Below are positions 44,988-53,874 of a DNA stretch of 64,000 nt, piece by piece (positions within the stretch are counted from its first letter, which is position 1; each line of letters opens with the position of its first letter). The notes beneath the pieces are model-generated. The model saw only the letters and a program-made list of their open reading frames with translations, was not told the origin of the DNA and did not search any database. The stretch is taken from the NCBI GenBank assembly GCA_944392945.1, contig CALXYJ010000001.1, positions 124,001 through 188,000 on the forward strand. Direction: 5' to 3'. A program made the position numbers and the translations under genes. Origin of the DNA: an uncultured Clostridia bacterium. GTDB taxonomy: Bacteria > Bacillota > Clostridia > TANB77 > CAG-508.

Positions 44988-46451
44988 ATGAAAAAATTTA
45001 TAGAGAAAAATTTAAATAAATTTAATATAGGGCTTATTGTATTAATTGCAATAGCCCCTCTTTTACTATGTTTTAATAGTAATTTATGGTTTGATGAAGC
45101 ATATTCTGTAGGACTTGTAAGACAGCCATGGGGAAATTTATTCATATCTGCAATAAATGATGTACATCCAATTTTATATTATGTTTTGTTAAAATTATAT
45201 TCTTTAATTTTTGGAGATAGTGTTATAGCTTTAAGGATATTTTCTGTAATACCTGTTGTAATATTAGCAATATTTTCTTTTGTAAAAATACGTAAAGAAT
45301 TTGGAGATAGAGTAAGCTTTAATTTTAATTTACTATTATTAATATTACCAGTCACAATGCATTATGGATCACAAATAAGAATGTATAGTTTAGCAATGCT
45401 ATTTGTGGTTATTACAGCAGTATATGCATATTTGGCATATAAAAACAATAAAAAGAAAGATTGGGTAATATTTGCTATAGCAAGTATATGTAGTGCATAT
45501 ACACATTATTTTGCATTATTTACAATTGGAATTATAAATATATTGTTATTATTCTTTATAATAAAAGAGAAAAAAGAACTTAAGAAAAGATGGTTTATAT
45601 ATGCTGTAATACAAATTATATTATATATACCAGGAATACTAATATTTTTACTACAAGCAACAAGAGTTGCTGGTGGATTTTGGATAAGTGTAAACTATCC
45701 AGACATAATAACACAGATTATAGAGTTTTTCTTCTTAGATAGCATAAATTCTGGACTTCCTTCTATATTTGGGTTATTTATAGTAATATACATGATTTTA
45801 AGAGTACATAAATTATATTTAGAAGATAGAAAGAAAATAAGACCTGTTACAATAGCATTAACTACAGCAGGGCTTGTAATATTAGTAACATTATTAATAT
45901 CTTTTGTAAGGGCTGTATTTATTCCAAGATATATGTTACCAATGTTAGGTTTATTCATATTTGCATTTGCATATGTTTTATCTATCGAAAAAAGTCGATT
46001 AATAAAAATAATAATTTGTGTTGGACTAATTAGTTTAACTATTTGGAATGGAATTACTTTATGGAATAAATCTTATTCAGCAGAAAATAAAGTACCAATA
46101 GATGCTGTAAAAAGCGAAATACAACCAAATGATATATTTGTATATACAACTGTAGGACCTAGTAGTACTATGGCTTTAGAGTTTAAAGATAATCAGCAAT
46201 ATTTCTATAATAAAGATAATTGGACTGTAGAAAAAGCATATGGAGCATTTGCTCCACAAATGAAAATAATAAATACATTAGAAGAAATAGAGAATTATAC
46301 TGGTAGAATTTGGGTAATAGATGATGGAAATACAAATATGTATGATTATATTAATGAAATGGAAGGAACAACATTAATAAAAGAACAAGAAAATTATTAT
46401 CATCCATTTAGTGGAGATACATTTAAAATAGCTTTATTTCAGAAAGACTAA
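44988..46451 (+). CDS. GT39-family (ArnT/PMT-like) membrane glycosyltransferase
   Basis: The 487-residue GT-C protein has about eleven membrane helices and a C-terminal soluble tail (about 375-487). The first loop carries LWFDEAYSVGLVRQPWGNL, in which the Asp-Glu pair is the catalytic site of this family, and NDVHPILYYVLLKLY, with the second motif His-Pro. Such enzymes move a sugar from a polyprenyl phosphate to a lipid, glycan or protein outside the membrane. GGAGAT precedes the ATG. Unlike the GT-C gene at 5353, this reading frame is intact. The acceptor is not predictable. Confidence 0.84.
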   Translation: MKKFIEKNLNKFNIGLIVLIAIAPLLLCFNSNLWFDEAYSVGLVRQPWGNLFISAINDVHPILYYVLLKLYSLIFGDSVIALRIFSVIPVVILAIFSFVKIRKEFGDRVSFNFNLLLLILPVTMHYGSQIRMYSLAMLFVVITAVYAYLAYKNNKKKDWVIFAIASICSAYTHYFALFTIGIINILLLFFIIKEKKELKKRWFIYAVIQIILYIPGILIFLLQATRVAGGFWISVNYPDIITQIIEFFFLDSINSGLPSIFGLFIVIYMILRVHKLYLEDRKKIRPVTIALTTAGLVILVTLLISFVRAVFIPRYMLPMLGLFIFAFAYVLSIEKSRLIKIIICVGLISLTIWNGITLWNKSYSAENKVPIDAVKSEIQPNDIFVYTTVGPSSTMALEFKDNQQYFYNKDNWTVEKAYGAFAPQMKIINTLEEIENYTGRIWVIDDGNTNMYDYINEMEGTTLIKEQENYYHPFSGDTFKIALFQKD

Positions 46452-46526
46452 AATATTAAGAATTATTAATAAATAAATTTACTAATAATCTACAAAAAAT
46501 AAAAAAAATTTATTTTACTGACAAGT

Positions 46527-46560
46527 TTCGACAAAAAATGTTCGACACTTTGTGCTATAA
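46527..46560 (+). promoter_or_regulatory. Two Spo0A boxes and extended -10 promoter of the spo0E-like gene
   Basis: TTCGACA occurs at 46527-46533 and again at 46540-46546; on the other strand this is TGTCGAA, the core of the Spo0A box, and the first copy continues to the full TTTGTCGAA. The second box is 5 bases from a TGCTATAAT extended -10 (46552-46560). Thirteen-base spacing places the boxes about one helical turn apart, over the -35 region. Binding by phosphorylated Spo0A could therefore block or drive this promoter. Confidence 0.7.
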
Positions 46561-46582
46561 TTTGATGTAGGAGGGATGCGAT

Positions 46583-46741
46583 ATGGATGTTACACTTGCA
46601 ATAAAAAAACATAGAAAAAAACTCGAACAAATGATATTAGACAACGAAGACTATAATAAAATAGTTGAGCAAAGCCAAAAGTTAGACAAATACATAAATA
46701 TCGCGATGCAAGAAATGATGGCGGAAGGTAAAAAAGATTAA
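46583..46741 (+). CDS. Spo0E-like aspartyl-phosphate phosphatase
   Basis: This 52-residue protein is all helical: MDVTLAIKKHRKKLEQMILD, then NEDYNKIVEQSQKLDKYI. The SQ-x-LD motif, with the Asp needed for catalysis, and the two-helix size match the Spo0E family, which removes phosphate from Spo0A and delays sporulation. AGGAGG lies eight bases before the ATG. A hairpin terminator starts at the stop codon, so it is a single-gene unit. Its own promoter carries two Spo0A boxes, which suggests feedback control (inference). Its presence argues that the organism, or a recent ancestor, forms spores. Confidence 0.83.
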   Translation: MDVTLAIKKHRKKLEQMILDNEDYNKIVEQSQKLDKYINIAMQEMMAEGKKD

Positions 46742-46769
46742 AAGTGCTATTTTTTAAAATAGCGCTTTT
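46740..46769 (+). terminator. Intrinsic terminator of the spo0E-like gene
   Basis: AAAAGTGCTATTTT pairs with AAAATAGCGCTTTT (one G-T pair) around a two-base centre and ends in TTTT. It overlaps the stop codon. Confidence 0.78.
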
Positions 46770-46810
46770 AACTTGAATATATGAAAATACCATTAAAAAT
46801 ATAGTTTTTG

Positions 46811-46839
46811 TTGACATTACAAAGAATAAGAAATAAAAT
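46811..46839 (+). promoter_or_regulatory. Promoter of fba
   Basis: A perfect TTGACA (46811-46816) is 17 bases from TAAAAT (46834-46839), 38 bases ahead of the start codon. This is a strong sigma-A-type promoter, as expected for a glycolytic gene. Confidence 0.72.
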
Positions 46840-46870
46840 AAGAGGGTAAAATGAAATTTAAGGAAGGTGA

Positions 46871-47806
<936 letters not shown>

Positions 47807-47810
47807 AATA

Positions 47811-47843
47811 AAAAGGATTTTGGGATGTTCTCAAAATCCTTTT
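47811..47843. terminator. Terminator after fba
   Basis: AAAAGGATTTTG and CAAAATCCTTTT form a 12-bp stem around GGGATGTTCT. The loop resembles the centre of the palindromic repeat at 31061. A runs and T runs on both sides let it work in both directions between fba and the convergent peroxiredoxin gene. Confidence 0.82.
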
Positions 47844-47914
47844 ACTATATAATAAGGTTAAGTTAGTTATGTAATTGTGAAGCAATATGCACATGTATAA
47901 AAAAACTTTCATCA

Positions 47915-48598
47915 TTAGCCTTTATCTAATTTAGGTGTATCATCTACATTTTTAAAACTTAAATACCAAGACATTCCATTTCTATTTTTTGCAATACTAT
48001 TATTTCTTTCGCACAAATCTTTAAAATTTTTAGGAGGAGGGAGAATCATAGGATTTCCAGGAACCCAATTAGCAGGTGTCATACAATTATTTTTATCTGC
48101 ATATTGTAAGGCTGTGACAGTTCTTAAAATTTCTGGAATATATCTCCCAATATTCATTGGATAAATAAAAATGCTTCTAATAATTCCTTTAGTGTCAATA
48201 ATAAAGACATTTCTTACAGTCTCTGTAGAACTAACTTCATTACTAATCATGCCATATTTTCTAGATATAATCCCATTTTGATCTGCAATTATAGGAAAAT
48301 TAACAATAATTCCTGTTTTTATATAAATATCATATAACCATGCTAAATGGGAGTTTATTCCATCAACACTTATACCAATAAGTTCAGTATTTATTTTTTT
48401 AAAATATGTATCAGCTTTAGCAAAACCAATAATTTCTGTAGTACAAACGGGGGTAAAATCACCTGGATGAGAGAAAAATACAACCCATTTACCTTTATAA
48501 TTAGAAAGTGAGATTTCACCAGCCGTAGATATTCCATCAAAATCTGGAGCTTCCATACCAATCTTTAAATTATTATTCATCATAATTTCATAATCCAT
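47915..48598 (-). CDS. Peroxiredoxin, Prx6-type
   Basis: This 227-residue thiol peroxidase reduces hydrogen peroxide and organic peroxides. The thioredoxin fold holds WVVFFSHPGDFTPVCTTEI with the peroxidatic Cys, the conserved Pro-Thr and the following Glu. The C-terminal part (TALQYADKN, the NWVPGNP motif and an MSWYLSF end) is the longer arm of Prx6/AhpE-like proteins. A second Cys lies in the NNCMTPANW segment and might resolve the disulfide. AAAGGAG precedes the ATG on the minus strand. Its promoter must lie in 48599-48700, facing away from the promoter at 48707; I could not choose hexamers with confidence. Confidence 0.92.
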   Translation of the reverse strand: MDYEIMMNNNLKIGMEAPDFDGISTAGEISLSNYKGKWVVFFSHPGDFTPVCTTEIIGFAKADTYFKKINTELIGISVDGINSHLAWLYDIYIKTGIIVNFPIIADQNGIISRKYGMISNEVSSTETVRNVFIIDTKGIIRSIFIYPMNIGRYIPEILRTVTALQYADKNNCMTPANWVPGNPMILPPPKNFKDLCERNNSIAKNRNGMSWYLSFKNVDDTPKLDKG

Positions 48599-48706
48599 AA
48601 TATAAACTCCTTTATAACTTTTTATATAATATACGAATAGTATATAAAAAAAGTTACAAATAAATTTTTATAGTTGGTAGAAATAGAACTTTGAATTACA
48701 AACATA

Positions 48707-48735
48707 TTGATTTATTTATGTAAACATGATATAAT
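48707..48735 (+). promoter_or_regulatory. Strong promoter of the 48781 gene
   Basis: TTGATT and TATAAT are 17 bases apart, and the -10 is extended (TGATATAAT). It lies 45 bases ahead of the start codon. Confidence 0.68.
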
Positions 48736-48780
48736 AATTATGTTACTGTAAACAATGTATAATAAATGAAAGGGAAAACT

Positions 48781-49260
48781 ATGAATGCGCGAGATTTAAA
48801 CGAATTAACACCTTTTTTAGTCAGTTACTCTTTAAAGAAAATCCAGGGAAAAATGGATGCACGAACCGAAAGATCATACAGTGATTATTATTCTGATGAC
48901 CATACGGAGGTAATATTAAATCTTAAGCAGAAGACAAAATTAACTCCAATGGAAATGACAATGAGTTTTCTACCGGCTTTTAGCGAAGAAGGATGGTTTA
49001 GGATAACAGCATTGGAAAGTTCAGCAATGTTCACATACAAACTGTGTTCGGAGATTATGTCAGCAGAGGCACTTGGCAAGGAAGAAGTAAACCTGACTGA
49101 GCTATTTAAGGAATACAAAGTATGGAAACAGATCTTAGGTACGGGAGTATTTTATGCAACCAAAATAAGGATGGCGAAAACAGAAAATCGGGAGCCTAGC
49201 CTCACGTATAGATTCAAATCTATTAATGAGAATTGTTATATCGAGCTTAAATTCGCATAA
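48781..49260 (+). CDS. Unrecognised protein of atypical composition
   Basis: The 159-residue soluble protein starts MNARDLNELTPFLVSYSLKK and has a DHTEVILNLKQKT strand, an EEGWFRITALESSAMF middle and a helical ELFKEYKVWKQILG region. I know no family for it. Codon use (GCG, CTG, ACG, CGG, ATC) is clearly richer in G and C than in the neighbours, so recent transfer is likely, although the promoter is of host type. GAAAGGG at 48768-48774 selects ATG 48781 over 48766. It has an in-frame CGG at 49189-49191; if CGG caused +1 shifting here, translation would run in the other frame to about 49285 with a different tail. Confidence 0.6.
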   Translation: MNARDLNELTPFLVSYSLKKIQGKMDARTERSYSDYYSDDHTEVILNLKQKTKLTPMEMTMSFLPAFSEEGWFRITALESSAMFTYKLCSEIMSAEALGKEEVNLTELFKEYKVWKQILGTGVFYATKIRMAKTENREPSLTYRFKSINENCYIELKFA

Positions 49261-49350
49261 TTTCCCAGTTATGAAGGAAGTATAATTAGATTTGCTTCTT
49301 AACTCAAGCAATTTTACATGCTTGATATATCCAAACAGTATTCAAACGTA

Positions 49351-49418
49351 AAATTCTCTTCTTTGATATAATGTAGTTTTTTAACTGCAAAAAATCAAAA
49401 AAGAGAATTTTTTTTATA
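49351..49418 (+). terminator. Long imperfect hairpin with T run
   Basis: The arms 49351-49367 and 49394-49410 pair over 17 bases with one mismatch; the inner part can form a further small stem (GTAGTT with AACTGC). Eight or more T end it (49408-49416). It terminates the 48781 unit. The remaining gap to 49579 holds only the AGGGAGG of the next gene. Confidence 0.65.
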
Positions 49419-49579
49419 TTAGATAATTATGGTAAATGTAAAATTTTCTAATGTTTGCTAATGCATGAAAAATATTGCATTCAATTTTTTGGCAAAATAT
49501 CAAAAGTCATATATTTTAATCTGCAAAGTAGAATAAAAAAACAATATAAGCAAATAATAAAAATAGGGAGGTATATACT

Positions 49580-49741
49580 ATGGAATGTAATCAAAAGATA
49601 CATTGCTCAGTTGGAAGTTGTAAATATAATGATATAACAACTCAAGAATGTAAATTAAAAGCAATTAACATTATGCCAGATACAAATGTAAATACAGGAA
49701 ATGCAAAGGAAACGATGTGTGTAAGCTATAAGAAAAATTAG
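49580..49741 (+). CDS. DUF1540 small Cys-rich protein
   Basis: The 53-residue protein has four cysteines in the DUF1540 arrangement: HCSVGSCKYND, then QECKLKAI and finally ETMCVSY. The pattern of two close Cys followed by ECK and a late C is characteristic, and members of this family are common in Clostridia spores and cells, possibly as metal-binding proteins; function is unknown. GGGAGG lies eight bases before the ATG. A strong terminator follows 15 bases after the stop, so it forms a single-gene unit. Confidence 0.85.
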   Translation: MECNQKIHCSVGSCKYNDITTQECKLKAINIMPDTNVNTGNAKETMCVSYKKN

Positions 49742-49755
49742 GCAATATAATATAA

Positions 49756-49789
49756 TAAAACCGTGGAAATAAAAGTTGCCACGGTTTTA
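49756..49789 (+). terminator. Intrinsic terminator between DUF1540 and smpB
   Basis: TAAAACCGTGG and CCACGGTTTTA form an 11-bp stem with a 12-base loop. The A and T stretches on both sides let it serve both convergent genes. Confidence 0.85.
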
Positions 49790-49822
49790 TAGTTAAATTA
49801 ACAAAATTTATAATTCAATTTA

Positions 49823-50279
49823 TTATATATTTTTTTCACGTAAATTTTTTAATATTTGTTTATTTGCATCCTTCTTTTTTAAATCTTCACGTTTATCATA
49901 TAATTTTTTACCTTTAGCAAGCCCAAGTTCTAATTTTACGAAACTACCTTTAAAATAAATATTTAATGGAATTAAAGCATATCCCTTTTGTTTTAATAAT
50001 CCATAAAGTTTTAATATTTCTTTTTTATGTAATAACAATTTTTTAGGTCTTAAAGGATCTTTATTAAAAATATTTCCATGTTCATAAGGACTTATATGCA
50101 TATTATATACATAACATTCTCCATTAGAAATATTAGCATAACTATCTTTTAAATTAACTTTTCCGAGATTTAATTGACTTAATTTCTGTACCAAACAAAA
50201 CAATTCCTGTTTCATAAGTATCAAGTATTTCGTAATTATGCCTAGCTGTAGGATTTTTTGCAATCAATTTTGTATTCAT
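49823..50279 (-). CDS. smpB: SsrA-binding protein SmpB interrupted by a +1 shift at CGG
   Basis: SmpB brings tmRNA to stalled ribosomes and is needed for trans-translation. On the minus strand ATG 50279 (GAGAGG upstream) opens [20 protein letters not shown], then [18 protein letters not shown], the correct SmpB start. Codon 39 is CGG (50165-50163), and the unshifted frame stops two codons later. Omitting the C gives [13 protein letters not shown], the conserved G-K-x-NLKDSY, and continues to [12 protein letters not shown] and the basic tail to 49823, making 151 residues, the normal length. A shorter frame beginning at 50263 lacks the true N-terminus. As the gene is nearly universal, a frameshift decoding event seems likelier than loss. 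Confidence 0.88.
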
Positions 50280-50351
50280 AAATAACCTCTCTTATTTTGT
50301 AAATTATATAACTACTTAATATTATAACATTTTAAAACAGAAAGTAAAGGG

Positions 50352-50380
50352 ATAAGCTGTTACCAAAAGTAACAGCTTAT
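50352..50380 (-). terminator. Hairpin after the 50384 gene
   Basis: ATAAGCTGTTAC and GTAACAGCTTAT form a 12-bp perfect stem. It lies just past the stop codon of the minus-strand gene. The T tract is weak. Confidence 0.6.
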
Positions 50381-50383
50381 AAA

Positions 50384-50818
50384 TTATTCATTATGATTTC
50401 TTTTTACTAAATACCATATAAGAAATGCGATTCCCAGTACAACAGCTACAAGGATTATCCAAGACCAAACTGTACCATTAGAAAAAGCAGAAGTTGCAGT
50501 TTCTGTTGCAGTTCTAGTTGCATTATATGCACCATCTTTTACATCTGTAGCCATATCACCAACACCATTTGTAAAATCTTTTGCTTGTTCATTTGTTTTT
50601 GTAACAACATTACTAGACATATCTTTCATAGAATTAGACATATTTTTCATGGTATTAGAAGTATCTTGCATAGCATTTTCGGTATGATCAATACCATTTT
50701 TGGTAGACTCTGCTGCCTTATGAAGCATATCATTATCGGCAAAAGAATTACCAGTTATAAAAAATATAATTACAGCAGAAAATAGAATAAAAGAAATCTT
50801 TTTAGTGAGTTTATTCAT
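50384..50818 (-). CDS. Secreted, membrane-tethered Ala/Thr/Asn-rich helical protein
   Basis: The 144-residue product has a signal-like N-terminus (about 1-27, ending NSFA-DN), a polar helical middle with repeated short patterns (DTSNTMKNMSNSMKDMSSN, then TNGVGDMATDVKDGAYNATR), and a C-terminal membrane helix (about 115-137) with a basic end. The middle resembles LEA- or apolipoprotein-like amphipathic repeats. It is probably an envelope protein with the middle outside. AGGAGG precedes the ATG on the minus strand. I do not recognise a family, and the function is unknown. A similar-style small protein follows at 50950. Confidence 0.55.
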   Translation of the reverse strand: MNKLTKKISFILFSAVIIFFITGNSFADNDMLHKAAESTKNGIDHTENAMQDTSNTMKNMSNSMKDMSSNVVTKTNEQAKDFTNGVGDMATDVKDGAYNATRTATETATSAFSNGTVWSWIILVAVVLGIAFLIWYLVKRNHNE

Positions 50819-50910
50819 AATTTACCTCCTGCTAAAAATTGAAGTATATTTTTAAAATTTTTAAAAATACTGCCTCAATATTATTATTAAAAAAAATGTA
50901 GAAAGTATGC

Positions 50911-50943
50911 AAAAAAAATAAACCAATCTATTAAAAGATTGGT
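50911..50943 (-). terminator. Terminator after the 50950 gene
   Basis: Read on the minus strand, ACCAATCT and AGATTGGT pair, followed by TTTATTTTTTTT. Confidence 0.72.
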
Positions 50944-50949
50944 AAAAAT

Positions 50950-51249
50950 TTAATGCTTTAATCTTATTAAAATTGCTATGCTAAGTAAAATTAATAAAAC
51001 ACCGATTACTATTAATAAAATATTTATTATATTAGAAATATTTGTTAAATCAAATCCAGTAGAAGTAGTAGAAGAATTGCTTGTAGATGTAGTTGTTGGT
51101 TGATAAGTTGTTGCAGAAGTAGTTGTATTAGATACTGAATTTGATGTGATATTCATATTTATACTGCCTGTTGCAAATACAGGTTCAATATTTACAAAAA
51201 ATAAACCTAAAATTATTACTGGAATTATTAATAAAAATTTTTTCATCAT
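50950..51249 (-). CDS. Small Thr/Ser-rich envelope protein
   Basis: The 99-residue product has a signal peptide (about 1-27, ending VFA-TG), a Ser/Thr/Asn-rich segment (about 30-68; TTSATTYQPTTTSTSNSSTT) and a C-terminal membrane helix (about 72-95) with a short basic tail. It could be a mucin-like, possibly O-glycosylated, surface stalk. GGAGGG precedes the double ATG on the minus strand. Like the 50384 gene it has the signal, outer region and C-terminal anchor order, but the sequences are not alike. No family recognised. Confidence 0.55.
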   Translation of the reverse strand: MMKKFLLIIPVIILGLFFVNIEPVFATGSINMNITSNSVSNTTTSATTYQPTTTSTSNSSTTSTGFDLTNISNIINILLIVIGVLLILLSIAILIRLKH

Positions 51250-51371
51250 ATGTTTTTACCCTCCTAAAAAGTCCATTACTTATATTATTTATTCTGTATG
51301 CTATAATCATACACAAAAACAAAAAAAAAGTCTATATAAATCTAAAAAAAAGTAAAATAATTAAAAAAATA

Positions 51372-51400
51372 TTGACATTGAATCCACTTAAATATATCTT
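51372..51400 (+). promoter_or_regulatory. Promoter of the AAA+ gene
   Basis: A perfect TTGACA (51372-51377) is followed at 17 bases by TATCTT, a weaker -10, 20 bases before the start codon. The gene faces away from the two minus-strand envelope genes. Confidence 0.45.
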
Positions 51401-51419
51401 AATGGGGAGGAGTGATAAG

Positions 51420-53873
51420 ATGGACGAATATATGGAGAATTTAATAAATAGCAAAAATTTTGAAATGTATAAAAATTTAGATAAAGCAACATTAAAAATT
51501 ATTTTGATGTATTTAAAATTTAATCTAATAGAAATGTATTCTCAAACAGAAACAGAAATTGCTAATAAGCAAATAAAATATGCAGTAATAAAAAGCTGTA
51601 TTCCATCAGATTATAATTATTTAGAATTTTTAATGAACTGTAATTATAGAATTAATTTAAATACTGCAAGAAATGTATTTGTAGATAATATTGGGGATAA
51701 AAAATTAAAATGCCAACATTGTGAGTTAAAATATTGCATTAAATATTTAATGAGAAATTTTTTATATGAAATATTAACTTTGCAAAACAAAGACAAAGTA
51801 AAAATAGATCCTATTAAAATAGTAAAAGCATGGATAAATGAAGAAGAAGATACAAATTATGAAGATAAAAAAATTGAATTTTCCAAAATTGATGTTGTAA
51901 CATTAATGTATGTGGAGATTCTTTTAAAAAGTAAATTTGTTGAATTAAAGGAATATGATGAACAAACAAAGATTGCAAAATTTAACGTTTTAAACTTAAC
52001 AAGTTTAGAAGATTATTCTTATTATATAAACAAGTTATATGATTATTATTCTGGAAAATACAATAATGAACTAGTAATTAATATTGAAAAATTTGCAAAA
52101 GAAATAGAAAATAGTAAAGATCCAGAAAATGTATATATCTATAAATTAGCTGCATATTATACTTATTTAATACAAATAGAAAAAGTAGATGTTATTAAAC
52201 AATTAGAAAAATACATATTGCAAAGAAATAAGGATAAAATGAGCAATAGAGGAAAATACTTTAACAAAATTTATCTAGAAAGAGTAGATAAGCTATCATG
52301 TAATAAAGAAACAAAGAACAAAATAAAAAAATTATTTAATTATGTTTTAAATTATAATTTTGTAACATCTACACCATTTGTTCCTATAAATATTGTAATG
52401 TATACAGAAGACAGAGAAATGGCAATTAATATTTCAGAATTAATTGGAGAATATATGTGGTATTTTGTGTACTTAAAAGAAAGTACGAAATATTATGAAT
52501 ATTCAATGAACGAAATAATATCTGATAAGGGAATAATAAATCAAATGTATGTAGATACATCAAATGGTAGAACAAGTTATAAATATGGAATCGTAAGAAT
52601 TATGGATTTTCAAAATATAATTTATGCATCAGATAAAGATCAAAATATTATTTTAAATTTACTTACAGAGAAGATTTTAAAAAATAATTCTAGAATTGTA
52701 ACAATGATTTATGGTAAAAAAGAGGTTATAAAAGGAATATTAGATAAACACCCAATACTTTCTGAAAATTTATTTAATATTGAGCTTAATATAGACGAAT
52801 TAGATATAGATGAAGTATATCAAATTGTTATAGAAAGATTAGCTTTAACAGAAGATTTAACAGACGAGATAAAAGATAAAATATATAATTATATAAAACT
52901 TAGTTATGGAAGTAGTGAAATAAAAAATACAGAATATGCAAAAGTCCTATTTAATAAAATAATATTAAATGAAAATAGTATTTTTGATAGTAATAAAGAA
53001 AATGTACTAAAATTGGAGGATATTCCTAACCTATATAATACAAGAGATTTACCACAAATTTTATCAGAGCTTAATGATTTAGTTGGACTTAAAAAGATAA
53101 AAACACAAATAAATAATTTAGTAAGTTTATTAAAATTTAATAAAAGAGCTAATATTGACATTTCTAAGTTTAATCTTCATATGGTATTTACAGGAAATCC
53201 AGGAACTGGAAAAACAACAGTAGCAAGGCTATTAAGTGATATTTTATATAACTTAGGATATACAAAGAAAAATAAACTTGTAGAAGTATCTGCTAAAGAT
53301 TTAATAGCAGAATATGTTGGACAAACTGCAGGAAAAACATATAATGTTTTAAAATCTGCATTTGGAGGAGTACTTTTTATAGATGAGGCATATTCAATTG
53401 TAGATACAGGATCTAATTCTTCTTTTGCCAGTGATTGTATGACAACAATTTTAAGAGTATTAGAAGATCAAAGAGATAATTTGATTGTTATATTTGCAGG
53501 GTATGAAAAACAAATGGAGGACTTTATAAAATTTAATCCTGGATTAAGATCAAGAATTGGATATACAATAAAATTTGATGATTATACAAATCAGGAATTA
53601 TTAGATATATTTAAACAATTAGTAGAAAAGAATAATTTAAAAATAACAGAAGAGGCATTAAATAAAGTTGAACATATAATAGAAGAATCTAGAAAAGTAG
53701 AAGGATTCGGAAATGCAAGATATGTAAATCAAATATATCAGGATATATTAATAGAACATTCAAGAAATATAGAAAATGTAGATGACAACGAGAATTTAAT
53801 GACAATACAAGCAGAAGATATAGATCCAGAAAAATTGATAATTAAATCTGGAGGAAGAAAGATAGGTTTTTAG
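51420..53873 (+). CDS. AAA+ ATPase of the SpoVK/CbxX type with a long N-terminal region
   Basis: The last ~280 residues of this 817-residue protein are a CbxX/CfqX (SpoVK-like) AAA+ module: ELNDLVGLKKIKTQI, Walker A FTGNPGTGKTT (about 590-600), the AEYVGQTAGKT pore region, Walker B GVLFIDEAYSI, the LIVIFAGYEKQM sensor and PGLRSRIGYTI arginine fingers. The first ~570 residues are mostly helical and unrecognised, with a CQHCELKYCIKYL cysteine cluster (about 100-112) and what may be a second, degenerate ATPase-like fold. GGGGAGGAG at 51403-51411 selects ATG 51420; the frame opening at 51171 is unsupported. It may be a chaperone-like remodeler, possibly sporulation-related. Confidence 0.75.
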   Translation: MDEYMENLINSKNFEMYKNLDKATLKIILMYLKFNLIEMYSQTETEIANKQIKYAVIKSCIPSDYNYLEFLMNCNYRINLNTARNVFVDNIGDKKLKCQHCELKYCIKYLMRNFLYEILTLQNKDKVKIDPIKIVKAWINEEEDTNYEDKKIEFSKIDVVTLMYVEILLKSKFVELKEYDEQTKIAKFNVLNLTSLEDYSYYINKLYDYYSGKYNNELVINIEKFAKEIENSKDPENVYIYKLAAYYTYLIQIEKVDVIKQLEKYILQRNKDKMSNRGKYFNKIYLERVDKLSCNKETKNKIKKLFNYVLNYNFVTSTPFVPINIVMYTEDREMAINISELIGEYMWYFVYLKESTKYYEYSMNEIISDKGIINQMYVDTSNGRTSYKYGIVRIMDFQNIIYASDKDQNIILNLLTEKILKNNSRIVTMIYGKKEVIKGILDKHPILSENLFNIELNIDELDIDEVYQIVIERLALTEDLTDEIKDKIYNYIKLSYGSSEIKNTEYAKVLFNKIILNENSIFDSNKENVLKLEDIPNLYNTRDLPQILSELNDLVGLKKIKTQINNLVSLLKFNKRANIDISKFNLHMVFTGNPGTGKTTVARLLSDILYNLGYTKKNKLVEVSAKDLIAEYVGQTAGKTYNVLKSAFGGVLFIDEAYSIVDTGSNSSFASDCMTTILRVLEDQRDNLIVIFAGYEKQMEDFIKFNPGLRSRIGYTIKFDDYTNQELLDIFKQLVEKNNLKITEEALNKVEHIIEESRKVEGFGNARYVNQIYQDILIEHSRNIENVDDNENLMTIQAEDIDPEKLIIKSGGRKIGF

Positions 53874-53874
53874 A

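Noticed and set aside
49455..49637. 60-residue ORF overlapping the DUF1540 gene
   Set aside because: The DUF1540 frame at 49580 has a perfect ribosome site and conserved Cys pattern; this one has neither.
51171..51419. Longer AAA+ protein starting at 51171
   Set aside because: The extension overlaps a minus-strand gene and its promoter region, and GGGGAGGAG points to ATG 51420.
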